This document shows positions 7,996-17,175 of a stretch of 64,000 nt of DNA, one piece after another (the stretch's first letter is position 1; each line of letters starts with the position of its first letter). The position numbers and the translations under genes are program-made. The stretch spans positions 382,888-446,887 of the forward strand of contig NZ_KN882168.1 of the NCBI RefSeq assembly GCF_000934745.1. The letters are read 5' to 3'. A model generated the notes under the pieces. The model did no database searches and was not told the DNA's origin. It saw only the letters and a list, made by a program, of their open reading frames with translations. Source of the DNA: Desulfonatronum thioautotrophicum. GTDB lineage: Bacteria > Desulfobacterota > Desulfovibrionia > Desulfovibrionales > Desulfonatronaceae.

Positions 7996-9489
7996 TCAGA
8001 CCGAATATGTCGAAGAGGCTGTCGATCCACCTGTTCCCGTCCAGTTGGTATGGAAGAATTCCCCCCTGGGCCTGTCGATGCGCTCGTAGGTATGCGCTCC
8101 GAAATAATCCCGCTGGGCCTGAAGCAGGTTGGCCGGAAGACGCTCGCAGCGATAGCCGTCGTAATAGCTCAGGGAGGCGGCCAGTACCGGAACCGGAACG
8201 CCCAGGCCTATCGCCGTTGAAAGCACACTACGCCAGGCGGCCTGTGCTCCGGCCAGAACCTCCCGGAAATACGGGGCGAGCATCAGGTTGGCCAGTTCGG
8301 GGTCGGTCTCGTAGGCTTCGGTAATCGTGCCCAGAAAGCGGGCTCGGATAATGCATCCCTCGCGCCAGATCCTGGCAATATCCCCAAAATGCAGATTCCA
8401 TCCGTATTCCATCGAGGCCGTGCGCAACAGCTGAAAGCCTTGGGCATAGGAACAGATCTTGGCCGCGTAAACGGCTTTTTCCAACTGTTTCACGAATGAA
8501 GCCGCGTCCTTGTCCGCATTTACGCCCTTATTTGCACCCCCTTCCTTGCCGAACGTGCCCTCAGGCCCCAAGAGATAGGATTTCGCGGCGACCCGCTCAT
8601 CCTTGACCGCGGACAGGCAGCGGGCGAATACCGCCTCGGCGATCTGGGGGATGGCCACACCCAGGTCCAGGCCAACCTGGGAGGTCCACTTGCCCGTGCC
8701 TTTCTGACCGGCCGTATCCAGGATCAGGTCTACCGTCGGCTTACCGGTCTCCGCATCCATGTGCCCGAGAATGTCCGCGGTAATCTGAATCAGGTAGGAA
8801 TCCAGCTCACGGGTGTTCCAGTCGGCGAAAATGGGCTGGATCTCTTCGGCAGCCATGCCCAGCCCCTGGGAGAGCAATTGATAGGCTTCACAGATCAGTT
8901 GCATGTCCCCGTACTCGATCCCGTTGTGCACCATCTTCACGAAATGCCCGGAACCGTCCGGACCAAGCCATTCGCAACATGGGGCCCCGTCCGCGGCCTT
9001 GGCCGCAATGGCTTGCAAGATCGGCTGCAGGGCGGGCCAGGCCGCGGCGTTGCCGCCGGGCATGATGGACGGCCCATGCAAAGCCCCTTCCTCCCCACCG
9101 GACACCCCGGCTCCGACATAGAGCAGCCCCTTTTTTTCCAGATCCGCGCAGCGGCGGGTGGTGTCATGATAGGAACTGTTGCCGCCATCCACGAGAATAT
9201 CCCCAGGCTCCAACAACGGAGCCAGGGAATCGATAAGCTGATCCACGGCCGCCCCGGCTCGAACCATGAACATGATCCGTCGCGGCGGCTCCAGACTGGC
9301 GACCAGTTCTTCCAGGCTGCGGCAACCGACCAGATTCTTGCCTTGGCCTCGGCCGGCCAGGAAGGCATCCACCTTATCCACAGTCCGGTTGTAGCATGCC
9401 ACCCGGAACCCCTTGCTTTCCATGTTCAGGACAAGATTTTCACCCATCACCGCCAAACCGACGACACCGATATCCGCGAGCTTTTCCAT
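7996..9489 (-). CDS. gnd: 6-phosphogluconate dehydrogenase, decarboxylating
   Basis: 497 residues from ATG at 9489, with AAGGAGAGGAG just upstream. It converts 6-phosphogluconate plus NADP to ribulose 5-phosphate, CO2 and NADPH in the oxidative pentose phosphate pathway. The nucleotide-binding motif GLAVMGENL lies near residue 12, the substrate/catalytic segment [10 protein letters not shown] near 100, [19 protein letters not shown] near 130, and [13 protein letters not shown] near 185. It is slightly longer than the usual 470-480, with a Ser/Thr-rich C-terminal tail. It appears monocistronic in this window; zwf and pgl are not nearby. Confidence 0.96.
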   Translation of the reverse strand: MEKLADIGVVGLAVMGENLVLNMESKGFRVACYNRTVDKVDAFLAGRGQGKNLVGCRSLEELVASLEPPRRIMFMVRAGAAVDQLIDSLAPLLEPGDILVDGGNSSYHDTTRRCADLEKKGLLYVGAGVSGGEEGALHGPSIMPGGNAAAWPALQPILQAIAAKAADGAPCCEWLGPDGSGHFVKMVHNGIEYGDMQLICEAYQLLSQGLGMAAEEIQPIFADWNTRELDSYLIQITADILGHMDAETGKPTVDLILDTAGQKGTGKWTSQVGLDLGVAIPQIAEAVFARCLSAVKDERVAAKSYLLGPEGTFGKEGGANKGVNADKDAASFVKQLEKAVYAAKICSYAQGFQLLRTASMEYGWNLHFGDIARIWREGCIIRARFLGTITEAYETDPELANLMLAPYFREVLAGAQAAWRSVLSTAIGLGVPVPVLAASLSYYDGYRCERLPANLLQAQRDYFGAHTYERIDRPRGEFFHTNWTGTGGSTASSTYSV

Positions 9490-9523
9490 TCACTCCTCTC
9501 CTTCGTGCACCCTACTGGTTACA

Positions 9524-9913
9524 TCAAACATAGTTGCCATTTTTATTGACCTCAATGGGTCTCCGCCAGGGCAGATAGCCGTTCAACTCGATCTCCAGGG
9601 AAAAGCTGAGAAAGGTACGGATCAGCACCAGAAGCCCCAGCAGGGCGACATGCTGCAGATTGAAATTGTGCGTTGCGGTCATGATGATGTCCCCGGCAAC
9701 CAGTAACTCGAGCCCCAGCAAGATGGACTTGCCCATGCCCCGTCGATAGCTATGATAGAATTGATCCGCGCTGCGATGCATCCAGGCCCGGTAAAGAAAA
9801 ATTCCAGTGGTCGCGACAACGCCAACGCAAATGATCGCCACGCCCATGCCTTCCATGGTCAACGCAGCATAATACATAGTATTCTTGAACAACCCACCTG
9901 GTTCGCCAACCAC
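9524..9913 (-). CDS. DUF1622 family membrane protein
   Basis: 129 residues from GTG at 9913, which has a well-placed GAGGTGA; the ATG at 9877 has no ribosome site. Three hydrophobic segments are visible, and the motif GKSILLGLELLVAGDII followed by LLVLIRTFLSFSLEIE is characteristic of DUF1622. Function is unknown. It lies 34 bases upstream of gnd in the same direction and may be cotranscribed with it. Confidence 0.85.
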   Translation of the reverse strand: MVGEPGGLFKNTMYYAALTMEGMGVAIICVGVVATTGIFLYRAWMHRSADQFYHSYRRGMGKSILLGLELLVAGDIIMTATHNFNLQHVALLGLLVLIRTFLSFSLEIELNGYLPWRRPIEVNKNGNYV

Positions 9914-10218
9914 GTTTCACCTCATGTATTTCCTCCAGGCGGAAAGCCAGGGGCTTGATTCCGGCCCAGGAGGGTCTTAGATTCTGTTCATTCACCGTGC
10001 GGCGATGAATTGTTCACCACGGTACACCCGCGTTGATGGTGTGTCGATGCACCGAGAACCCGCTGCATATTCACTCTGCACCACAACCACAGGCAGCCCA
10101 AAGGCCACGTAAAAGAAGCAACCGGCATACGCAAAGATAATTTACATCCGGGACATGAAAAGGCTGCCCTGTCCTTCCGATTCACCAATCTGAAAAAGAC
10201 AACCAGAAAAGGAGTACC
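9914..10218. other. Divergent intergenic region, no feature recognised
   Basis: It separates the minus-strand DUF1622 gene from the plus-strand rhodanese gene, so promoters for both should be here, but I could not pick convincing boxes. A short inverted motif (cattcaccg/cggtgaac) occurs near 9990-10020. Confidence 0.4.
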
Positions 10219-10692
10219 ATGCGCCTGCGCTCTTCCAAGTTTTTCCTGCTGCCTGTCGTCATCCTCGGCTTACTGGTTGGGTTCCTGATCTACCAGCATG
10301 GGGTCCACCAGTCCTCGGCTGCACCAACCTCCCCAGGTTCCCTCACGGCCCAAGAGGCCTGGAATCGTGTGCAGCAGGGCGAATTGGCCATTGTGGACGT
10401 CCGACGACCCGAAGAGTGGCGGCAAACCGGAACCCCGCGGGGGGCTATCCGCTTGTCCTTCGAGACCCATCCCGGCGGGCCGGAGGGGTTTGCGCGTGAT
10501 TTGGCCACGGCTTTGGGCGAGGACAAAACCAAACCCTTTGCCATTATCTGCCGCACCGGCAACCGTACCGGCCTGCTCCTGCCTTTTTTGCAATCCAAGG
10601 GCTTCACCGCGGCCAAGGCCATTCCCGAAGGCATGGTCGGCAGCAGGGCCGGCCGGGGCTGGCTACGCCACGGTCTGCCCGTAGACAGCTAG
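10219..10692 (+). CDS. Membrane-anchored or exported rhodanese-domain protein
   Basis: 157 residues, with AAGGAG ahead of the ATG. An N-terminal hydrophobic helix (residues 8-26) acts as signal anchor or signal peptide, followed by a single rhodanese domain: VDVRRPEEW near 63-71 and the active-site loop CRTGNRT near 112-118, whose Cys would carry the persulfide. Rhodaneses move sulfane sulfur; outside the cytoplasm a thiosulfate- or polysulfide-related role is plausible in a sulfur-metabolising organism, but this is inference. It stands alone between opposite-strand genes. Confidence 0.9.
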   Translation: MRLRSSKFFLLPVVILGLLVGFLIYQHGVHQSSAAPTSPGSLTAQEAWNRVQQGELAIVDVRRPEEWRQTGTPRGAIRLSFETHPGGPEGFARDLATALGEDKTKPFAIICRTGNRTGLLLPFLQSKGFTAAKAIPEGMVGSRAGRGWLRHGLPVDS

Positions 10693-10727
10693 CCGATCGA
10701 AGGACAAACACAGCGGTTCGTTACACT

Positions 10728-11543
10728 TCACCCTGTCGCGTCCACAATCCGTCCGGAATTGCGAAACAGTAGATCCAGAAGAATCTCCTCCAGGGACTTT
10801 GTCGGCACCTGACGCCGGGCTTCCACGGCCTGATCCAGGAGGTCGGCCTGGGATTCCAGTGCAACGGCCTGGAACTCCAGGCCCTCCTGGCGGCGGGTAT
10901 AGATATCCCCGATGGTGACCATGTTGCCGATCAATCCGGACAGCTCATCCAGCTGGTCCTGAAGATCAACTTCCTCTTCCAGTTTGTTCCCGTCCAACAC
11001 ACCGAACTGATCCAGATTGCGAAAGGTCAGATCAAAGCCGCCGTTCTGAAAGCCCTGGATAAAGACCTTGCCGTCCGCGTCGATCTGGCTCGTACCCCAT
11101 TGGTTCCCGTCCAGCAGCGCAATCCTGTTGAATTTTGTGGACGTGACGAGGCCCTCGATCCGCGACCGCAGCGCGTTGTACTCATCCCGAACGTCCTCGG
11201 AATCCACCTGATCCTCGGCAACGGACTTGGCCAAGGCCTTCATTTCCTCCAGGAAGCTTTTGATCGCGCCCACGCCCTGCGCGGCAGTCCCCATCATCGC
11301 CGCACCTTCCCGGACATTGCGGGCATTTTGCCGGATGGTCCGGCTATCCGCGCGTAATTGTCCCGTGATGGCCTCGTCAAACGGGTTTGTCAGAGGTTGG
11401 ACTGGCTGTCGGCCCAGGATCATGGACCGCAGATTGGCGCCTACGCTGGAGCCGTGAAAATAGGCGTTCATCAACAGATCCTGCTGCCAAAGCTGGGTGG
11501 CCGTGTCGTAAACCACAAGACGCTGCAAGTCGCCGAGTGCCAT
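10728..11543 (-). CDS. Flagellin-like protein
   Basis: 271 residues from ATG at 11543, preceded by GGGGGA; an upstream in-frame start at 11576 lacks a site. The N-terminal helix region (ALGDLQRLVVYDTATQLWQQ) and the central part (SRIEGLVTSTKFNRIALLDG) resemble the flagellin D0/D1 core, where NRI...N...LLDG is typical, and the C-terminus is again helical. The classical flagellin N-terminus (N-x-x-S/A...) is poorly conserved and the D2/D3 region is almost absent. No other flagellar gene lies nearby. It may be a minor or specialised filament protein, or a non-flagellar relative. Confidence 0.65.
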   Translation of the reverse strand: MALGDLQRLVVYDTATQLWQQDLLMNAYFHGSSVGANLRSMILGRQPVQPLTNPFDEAITGQLRADSRTIRQNARNVREGAAMMGTAAQGVGAIKSFLEEMKALAKSVAEDQVDSEDVRDEYNALRSRIEGLVTSTKFNRIALLDGNQWGTSQIDADGKVFIQGFQNGGFDLTFRNLDQFGVLDGNKLEEEVDLQDQLDELSGLIGNMVTIGDIYTRRQEGLEFQAVALESQADLLDQAVEARRQVPTKSLEEILLDLLFRNSGRIVDATG

Positions 11544-11731
11544 AGCATATTCCCCCTGGTGGAGGTGAAAGATCAACGTGCCGTTTTGTTATCAAGCGAA
11601 TACCATGCGGTCTCCTGCCGTTCCACCGGCAGTCGTCTCCATATCTGATCGGCGCGTCAAGGGGGAAACTTGATGGCCATCAACCCAGAACATCGATTTA
11701 TCCATTCCCCTCACCCCTTATCCACAATGGC

Positions 11732-11768
11732 ATCGAAATCGCTATCGCAATCCAAATTGAAATCAAAT
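11732..11768. repeat. atcgaaatcg-type satellite, copy 1
   Basis: Short run of atcgaaatcgctatcgcaat units. Related runs occur at 27493-27532, 48541-48564, 57785-57808 and, in reverse, 58069-58100, always between genes. Confidence 0.6.
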
Positions 11769-11880
11769 TATTATACAAACTTACCCCAAATATTAATCAC
11801 GATTTCGTCCTTGTTTGAGTGAGCAAACTCATTATGGAAAATGCACTCTTGCATATCAAGCAAATACTGACGGAAAAGAT

Positions 11881-12178
11881 GGGGTGGTCCGGAATTGGTT
11901 GAAAAATCTGTGTATGTTGGCTGGTTGTCCCACCGTAGGGGCGCACCTGTGTGTGCGCCCATTACGGGTGAGGCGTAACCTGGAACGGGCGGACACACAG
12001 GTCCGCCCCTACAGCACAACGTCATCCTTCATTGTCACTGTCACGGTCACGCTCACGGTCACGGTCACGGTCACGCTCACGGTCACGGTCACGGTCACGC
12101 TCACGGTCACGGTCAATCCGGATGTCCGAAAAAATGTATCGAAATAATTCGGCGTTATGAACCATCCCGAAAAAACTG
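11881..12178. mobile_element. MITE-like inverted-repeat element, copy 2, expanded by a tandem array
   Basis: It shares with 7580-7796 the left part (ggaattggttgaaaaatc...ggctggttgtcccac), the inner gtaggggcgcacctg/gtccgcccctac inverted repeat and the right part (ccggatgtccgaaaaaatgt ... atgaaccatccc). A hexamer array at 12034-12115 lies between the inner repeat and the right end, making this copy about 80 bases longer. Confidence 0.7.
12034..12115 (+). repeat. Tandem hexamer array (ggtcac/gctcac)
   Basis: About thirteen hexamers, mostly ggtcac with gctcac recurring at regular intervals so that a higher-order unit of roughly 24 bases is visible. It lies inside the second MITE-like element. 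Confidence 0.9.
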
Positions 12179-12358
12179 ACAGCAGACACTGAGGGGCATG
12201 ACTGGATTTTTCCGGGAAGAGAACTGCCCGGTCGTCAACCTTGCTCCGATGGGTACTCCGCTATATTGGACATGCCTCGGGCCTCGCGTTAGCTTCTCGT
12301 TGTTCTGGATGGAGAAAAACCTGCCGTTCTTACCCCTTCTTTTGACGAGCCATTCACC

Positions 12359-12826
12359 ATGCAAGGATTTTTAGACCGTTTTGCATTGTTCATCGCCACC
12401 CTCGGCCCATTCGGGCACCTGCCCAAGGCACCGGGAACCTGGGGGTCCCTGGCAGCGGTGGTTGCCGCGCCCTGGCTGTTCTTGCCGCTGTCGTTTCCGC
12501 TGCGTGTCCTGGCCTTGCTGCTGGTGCTGGCAATCGGCACATGGGCCGCGAATCGGGCTGAAGCCCTCTATGGGCGCAAGGATCCAGGAAGCGTGGTGGT
12601 GGATGAACTTCTGGGCCAGTGGCTGACTCTGCTGCCCTTTGCCGCATTGGCTCCACTGGAACTCGCCGCGGGTTTCGTGCTCTTCCGCATCATGGATATC
12701 CTCAAGCCCTGGCCGGTGCGCGCGGTGGAGCGCGGAGTTCCCGGTGGGTTGGGCGTGATGCTTGATGACGCGGTGGCCGCGATCCCGGCCGCCGGCTTGC
12801 TCTGGCTCTTCATTGCCCTGATCTAG
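12359..12826 (+). CDS. pgpA: Phosphatidylglycerophosphatase A
   Basis: 155 residues. It removes the phosphate from phosphatidylglycerophosphate to give phosphatidylglycerol at the inner membrane. Family motifs are in order: LPKAPGTWGS near residues 21-30, DPGSVVVDELLGQW near 75-88, FRIMDILKPWPVR near 112-124 and GLGVMLDDAVAA near 132-143. Hydrophobic helices lie between them. It converges on pal and shares a strong bidirectional terminator with it. Confidence 0.95.
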   Translation: MQGFLDRFALFIATLGPFGHLPKAPGTWGSLAAVVAAPWLFLPLSFPLRVLALLLVLAIGTWAANRAEALYGRKDPGSVVVDELLGQWLTLLPFAALAPLELAAGFVLFRIMDILKPWPVRAVERGVPGGLGVMLDDAVAAIPAAGLLWLFIALI

Positions 12827-12852
12827 ATCAGACATGACCGAACTGCCCGACA

Positions 12853-12902
12853 CTCCAAAGAAAAACGCCGCCGGGCAAGCCCGGCGGCGTTTTTCTTTGG
12901 AG
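12853..12902. terminator. Bidirectional intrinsic terminator between pgpA and pal
   Basis: A long perfect hairpin with GC-rich core gccgccgggc/gcccggcggc, flanked by aaagaaaaac on the left and gtttttcttt on the right. It therefore provides a T-run in both directions and serves the converging pgpA and tol-pal transcripts. Confidence 0.95.
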
Positions 12903-12935
12903 CCACTTCAATAACGTGATGCGTCGTCGCCACCA

Positions 12936-13520
12936 CTACATATCAAGAATACGGAATTGGGCGCGGCGGTTTTGGGCCCAGGCAGTCTCATTGCTGGCTG
13001 GATTCAAGGGGCGTTCCTTGCCATAGCTGACGATCTGCAGCCGATTGGGACTGATGCCAAGCAGGACCAGAAACTCGTAGGCAGCCCGGGCGCGGCGCTC
13101 ACCCAAGGCCAAGTTGTACTCGGACGTGCCCCGCTCGTCAGTGTGTCCTTCGATCAAGAGTCGAATCTCCGGGTTCTGCCGCAGCAATTCGGACTTGGTC
13201 TGCAGGATCTCCCGCGCGTCTGACCGCAGATCGTATCTGTCAAAGTCAAAATGAATCATATTTGCGGTGATCATCTCGGCCACCTGACCCAATCGGGCCC
13301 GCTCCGCCTCGGAGCGTTCCCTGGCCAACCGTTCCTCGGCCAACTGCTGTTCGCGCAGACGCGCCTCTTCCCGCAATCGTGCTTCTTCAGCGGCCCGCTC
13401 GGCGTCCACCGCGCTGATGCCCAATGGATCGGATTCCACCTGTCGTTTGGCGCAACCTGACCCAAAAGCCATGACCATGGCCAGGACCAGACCCAGGCCA
13501 ACCACCCAAATGCCCCTCAT
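12936..13520 (-). CDS. pal: Peptidoglycan-associated lipoprotein Pal
   Basis: 194 residues. A lipoprotein signal ends in FGSGC (Cys about residue 23), followed by a Glu/Arg/Ala-rich coiled-coil (residues 38-80) and an OmpA-like domain: IHFDFDRYDLR near 91, and IEGHTDERGTSEYNLALGERRA near 122-143, with the diaminopimelate-binding Asp and Arg. Pal anchors the outer membrane to peptidoglycan and binds TolB. The coiled-coil linker is longer than in enterobacterial Pal. It is the last gene of the tol-pal operon, 38 bases after tolB. Confidence 0.95.
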   Translation of the reverse strand: MRGIWVVGLGLVLAMVMAFGSGCAKRQVESDPLGISAVDAERAAEEARLREEARLREQQLAEERLARERSEAERARLGQVAEMITANMIHFDFDRYDLRSDAREILQTKSELLRQNPEIRLLIEGHTDERGTSEYNLALGERRARAAYEFLVLLGISPNRLQIVSYGKERPLNPASNETAWAQNRRAQFRILDM

Positions 13521-13558
13521 ACCTTTTCTCCTTCAATAATGTTGATGAAAAACCTGCA

Positions 13559-14890
13559 TCACGGTTGACGCGCCCAGGCCGGCGAGGCGAACTCTCCTTC
13601 ACCCAGGGGCACCATCCGGGCTGCATCGCCATTGCGGGTAGTCAGATAAATCTTGTACTCCCCACTTCGATTGGAACTGAACGCGATAAAATAACTATCT
13701 GGTGCCCATGCGGGACTGACATCATTTCTCGGCCCAAAAGTCAACTGGCGCTCTCGCCCCGTCTGCAGGTCGTGCATGAAAATGCGATGCCCTTCGCTGG
13801 TTTGGCGCGAAAAAACAACCAGCCGCCCATCCGGGCTGAGGCTGGGATTGGTGTTGTAGGTGCCCTCGTAGGTCACCCGGCGGGACTCCCCGGAGGCCGT
13901 GTCCACCACGAAAATATGCGGATTTCCAAGCCGACTGGATACATAGGCCATTCTGGAGCCCGTGGCATCGAAACTCGGTGAAATATCAATGGCCCAGCTC
14001 TGAACCACCCGTGGCCCCATGCGCATGTCGTCGGAAAGCCGGTAAATATTCGGACTCCCGTCCGGATTCAGGCTGACGTAAATATTCCCCCTTGGGTTGA
14101 ATACAGGGGAAATCACACTGTTCCCAGGCAGCTGAACACGACGAACATCTCCGCTTTGCTTATCAAGTATCCCCAAATAGTGTCGACCGTCGTTGATCAA
14201 GGTGAACGCCAGCTGTCGCCCGTCCCGGGACCAGGCCGGGCTCATGCTGATGCCCCCAAGGCTGGTCAATTGACGCATGCCATGCCCCAGAGGGGAGGCG
14301 GCCCAGAGTTCCTTGTTCTCGCCGTGGGTTCGGACAACAGCAAGGGTGGAACGAAAAAAATCTCCCTGCCCGGTCAATTCCTCCATCAAATCCGCGCAGA
14401 ATCTGGCGGCGATCTCGGACAGGTCCGCGGGAGTCACCCCGGTATAGGCCCTGCCCAAAATCAAACGCTGTTCAAAGGTCTCAAAAACCCGCAGTTCCAC
14501 GGGACCGCCTGGACCACCCCATCCGGCGGTGAGCACCAGATCGACCCGTTCCAGTCGGAAACGTCGAAAGTCCACGTCCTGGGCCGTGACCCCAGGCAGC
14601 ACGTCTCCGCCAAGAATCCGGGAACCGGGCACCAGGCGTAAAAATGGCATAAACCCGAGAAATTCTTCCAGGTAACCGGCCAGTGTCTCTGCCTCGGGCG
14701 GCACCTGTTGCCCGGATGCCAACCCCAAAGGTTTGGTCAGGGCCATGTTCAGTTGGGTTTGTCCAGGTCCAAATATATCAATGCTCAAGGTCTGCTGCGC
14801 ATCGACATTCCGGGCCGGAAGCAGGAGACACAGCAGCACGATCACGATGACCAGCGCACGCGGCGCAATGAAAACGGAAAACAGGGGCAT
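13559..14890 (-). CDS. tolB: Tol-Pal system beta-propeller protein TolB
   Basis: 443 residues, close to the usual 430. A Sec signal peptide (residues 1-31, cut after VDA) is followed by the N-terminal domain and a six-bladed propeller whose WD-like repeats are visible: MSPAWSRDGRQLAFT, ISPSFDATGSRMAYVS, TNPSLSPDGRLVVFS, VSPAWAPDSYFIAFSSN. It is periplasmic and links Pal to TolA during envelope constriction. The start lies just after the tolA stop (AGGAG overlapping it), so translation is likely coupled. Confidence 0.96.
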   Translation of the reverse strand: MPLFSVFIAPRALVIVIVLLCLLLPARNVDAQQTLSIDIFGPGQTQLNMALTKPLGLASGQQVPPEAETLAGYLEEFLGFMPFLRLVPGSRILGGDVLPGVTAQDVDFRRFRLERVDLVLTAGWGGPGGPVELRVFETFEQRLILGRAYTGVTPADLSEIAARFCADLMEELTGQGDFFRSTLAVVRTHGENKELWAASPLGHGMRQLTSLGGISMSPAWSRDGRQLAFTLINDGRHYLGILDKQSGDVRRVQLPGNSVISPVFNPRGNIYVSLNPDGSPNIYRLSDDMRMGPRVVQSWAIDISPSFDATGSRMAYVSSRLGNPHIFVVDTASGESRRVTYEGTYNTNPSLSPDGRLVVFSRQTSEGHRIFMHDLQTGRERQLTFGPRNDVSPAWAPDSYFIAFSSNRSGEYKIYLTTRNGDAARMVPLGEGEFASPAWARQP

Positions 14891-14895
14891 TGGGT

Positions 14896-15816
14896 CTATA
14901 ACTCCTGAAGATTGAACGTAATGCGAATGGTACGCAAATCAGCTCGCGGTGGCGGTGGAAGTTGGGCGGTCTCTTCCACGGCACGCTCCGCGGATGCATC
15001 GAAACCAGAGTGCCCGGAGGAGCGGACCACACGGCTGCCCAGCACCCGGCCGTCCTGGCCCAGGGAGATTTCCAATACAGCACTCAAATCCTGACGGGAC
15101 GCCCCCTTGGGAAAGCGCCAATGCGCCTTGACCCGGCTCTCGACCATCTGGGCGTAAACTTCCAGCAAACCGCCGTAGCCGCTGCCGGCCTGACCGTCCG
15201 CCCCCCCCGGCCCCGTAGCTCCGCTTTGGCGCAAGCTGGCCAGGGCCTGATCCCGGGCGTCCGGCTCGACCCGCTGCGCAACATCCCGTTGCACCGCGCC
15301 AAGAGCCGCGGCCAATTCCTCATCCCTGGTCGGCCCGGTCCGTTGGGGCTGGGGCTGTGGTGCCGGCTCAGGAGGCCTTGGCGGCGTGGGAGCCGGCCTG
15401 GGAGGTTCCGGCCTTGGTTCAGGCTGGGGTTCAGGCTTGGGCTCAGGTTTTGGCTCCGGCCTGGGTGCAGGTTTTGGTTCAGGCTTGGGTGGTTCCGGCA
15501 CAGGCACTTCTACCGCGGGTTGCGGCGGTGGCGGTGCGGGAGGTGTCTCCCTCGGCGCGGGAGCGGGAACGGGTTGCTCTTGAGCCGCCGGACGCGGCGG
15601 AGCCGGAGCCGGGGCAGCCGGTGCCAAAGGTGCCGGCCTTCCGGGAGCCGGCGGCTCCAGGCTGACCAGGTCCACCTGGTAGACCACCGGCCTGCTCAGA
15701 TCAACGCGAATCTGTTTGCTGGAGGAGAGTTGAAGCAACCCGAGCCCCACAACACCGATGTGAAGCAGCAAGGAGAGTCCAAAAACCAAAACCTGGGTGG
15801 AAACGCCCACACGCAC
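14896..15816 (-). CDS. tolA: TolA/TonB-type energy transducer
   Basis: 306 residues from GTG at 15816. One N-terminal membrane helix (residues 8-28) is followed by a very Pro-rich linker (about 55-160, PEPKPEPK-like repeats) and a TonB/TolA C-terminal domain (residues 215-306: RVKAHWRFPKGAS, VLEISLGQDGRVLGSRVVRS, GFDASAERAV). The Pro-rich linker is more TonB-like than the helical Ala/Lys-rich TolA linker of enterics, but the location between tolR and tolB makes a TolA role most likely. Confidence 0.88.
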   Translation of the reverse strand: MRVGVSTQVLVFGLSLLLHIGVVGLGLLQLSSSKQIRVDLSRPVVYQVDLVSLEPPAPGRPAPLAPAAPAPAPPRPAAQEQPVPAPAPRETPPAPPPPQPAVEVPVPEPPKPEPKPAPRPEPKPEPKPEPQPEPRPEPPRPAPTPPRPPEPAPQPQPQRTGPTRDEELAAALGAVQRDVAQRVEPDARDQALASLRQSGATGPGGADGQAGSGYGGLLEVYAQMVESRVKAHWRFPKGASRQDLSAVLEISLGQDGRVLGSRVVRSSGHSGFDASAERAVEETAQLPPPPRADLRTIRITFNLQEL

Positions 15817-15849
15817 CTCGAAAATCCGACCTGTTGAGACGGCCCTGGT

Positions 15850-16260
15850 TCAGGGCTCTCTAGGTTCGGTCTCGGCGACAATGCCGAGCCGTTCCACGCC
15901 GGCTGCGCGGGCCTCGGCCATAACCTGGACCACCAACCCATAGGGCACGGTTTTGTCCGCCCGAAGGTAGAGAATCCGATCACGGGTTTGGATCAAACGC
16001 GCCACGTGCTCGCCCAGCTCTCCCAGAACCACTTCATATTGATCCAGAAAAATGGAGCCGTCTGCGCGGATGGTCAAAACCAGGGTATCTTCATCCTGAG
16101 GCAAAGTCTGCACGGTCCGGGTCTGGGGCAGATCCACTTCCAGCCCTTCGGTCATGAAGGGCGCCGTGACCATGAAGATCACCAGCAGAACAAGCATGAC
16201 GTCGACGAACGGAACCACGTTCATCTGATCCATGTACCCTTGGCCGGTATGTCCTTCCAT
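15850..16260 (-). CDS. tolR: TolR, biopolymer transport protein (ExbD family)
   Basis: 136 residues. The N-terminal membrane helix contains the proton-path Asp (NVVPFVDVMLVLLVIFM, Asp near residue 20), followed by a periplasmic domain ending RIQTRDRILYLRADKTVPYG-type sequence. With TolQ it forms the proton-driven motor that energises TolA. GAGGAG lies upstream of the ATG; the gene follows tolQ by 27 bases. Confidence 0.96.
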   Translation of the reverse strand: MEGHTGQGYMDQMNVVPFVDVMLVLLVIFMVTAPFMTEGLEVDLPQTRTVQTLPQDEDTLVLTIRADGSIFLDQYEVVLGELGEHVARLIQTRDRILYLRADKTVPYGLVVQVMAEARAAGVERLGIVAETEPREP

Positions 16261-16287
16261 ATCTTTGCTCTCCTCGCCCGACAGGGC

Positions 16288-17025
16288 TCAGATTTGATGC
16301 TCCGGCAGACCGTTTTCTTCGGGGGGCTCCACCTGCCCGGAAACCCAGGGCAGTTCGCGCTGGACCCGATTCAGGAACGCTCCGGCGAAATTGATCAATT
16401 CCACTTCGATACTTCCCAGCATCCCTCGAAAAAAATTGTAGGCCACGGATGCGGGGATGGCCACGGCCAAGCCGATGGCCGTGGCCAACAGGGCCTCAGA
16501 CAGCCCGGGAGCCACGGTGGCCAGGGAGGCGCTGCCCATCTGCCCGATGGCAAAAAAAGAATGCATGATGCCCCACACCGTACCGAAGAGCCCAATGAAC
16601 GGGGCGGAGCTGGCACAGGTGGCCAGGAACGAGAGCGAGGAAGCCAGTTTGCGCATGGAACTGCTGACGTTCTGGCGCAGAACGCGGCGCAGGTTGTCCA
16701 TGGCGATCTTGCTTTTCTGCACCGAGGGCATGGTTGCGCCCTCCAATCGCTTCAGCTCGGCAACAGCCTGATAGGCCAAAGGATACAGGGGAGAATCCGC
16801 ACCACGGGCCAGAATCTGGACGGCTGAGCCCAGATCCGGTGCGCTTTGAAAGCGCTTGAAATCCACCAGGGCCTGCTGTTTGGCTCGGCGCAGGATGAGA
16901 ATTTTGTAGAAAATGATGCTCCAGCTGGCCAGGGACATGCCCACCAACAGCAGCATGACCAATTGTACAACGATGGTGGCTTGGCGCACCAAGTCCCACA
17001 TGCCGACCTGCGGCAAAATCTCCAT
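16288..17025 (-). CDS. tolQ: TolQ, motor protein (MotA/TolQ/ExbB family)
   Basis: 245 residues with three membrane helices (about 17-38, 143-165, 178-200). The conserved segment LATCASSAPFIGLFGTVWGI and the following GSASLATVAPGLSEALLATA are family signatures carrying the channel-lining polar residues. First gene of tolQ-R-A-B-pal; a separate sirtuin gene lies upstream, with about 150 bases between them. Confidence 0.96.
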   Translation of the reverse strand: MEILPQVGMWDLVRQATIVVQLVMLLLVGMSLASWSIIFYKILILRRAKQQALVDFKRFQSAPDLGSAVQILARGADSPLYPLAYQAVAELKRLEGATMPSVQKSKIAMDNLRRVLRQNVSSSMRKLASSLSFLATCASSAPFIGLFGTVWGIMHSFFAIGQMGSASLATVAPGLSEALLATAIGLAVAIPASVAYNFFRGMLGSIEVELINFAGAFLNRVQRELPWVSGQVEPPEENGLPEHQI

Positions 17026-17099
17026 GAATATTCTTCCTGTAGCTACTTGTGATTATTGTTGCTGCTTCACGCATCCACGCAAGGCCGAGTCACGTTTCC

Positions 17100-17165
17100 G
17101 CACTGTGACTCCCGTCTCCTGACTTCCGGCTCCTGACTTCTGACTTCTGACTTCTGAATTTTTGC
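17100..17165. repeat. Short ctgacttc tandem repeat upstream of tolQ
   Basis: Between the sirtuin stop and tolQ there are several tandem copies of (c)tgacttc, with cctgacttcc and ttctgacttc variants. It is low-complexity sequence with no recognised function. Confidence 0.7.
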
Positions 17166-17175
17166 TTCCGACACG

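Larger units (their letters stand above)
11544..12358. other. Intergenic region with an inverted-repeat element and satellites
   Basis: No gene. It contains an atcgaaatcg satellite (11732-11768), the second copy of the inverted-repeat element (11881-12178) and, inside that copy, a hexamer tandem array (12034-12115). Promoters for the divergent flagellin-like and pgpA genes should be at its ends but were not recognised. Confidence 0.6.
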
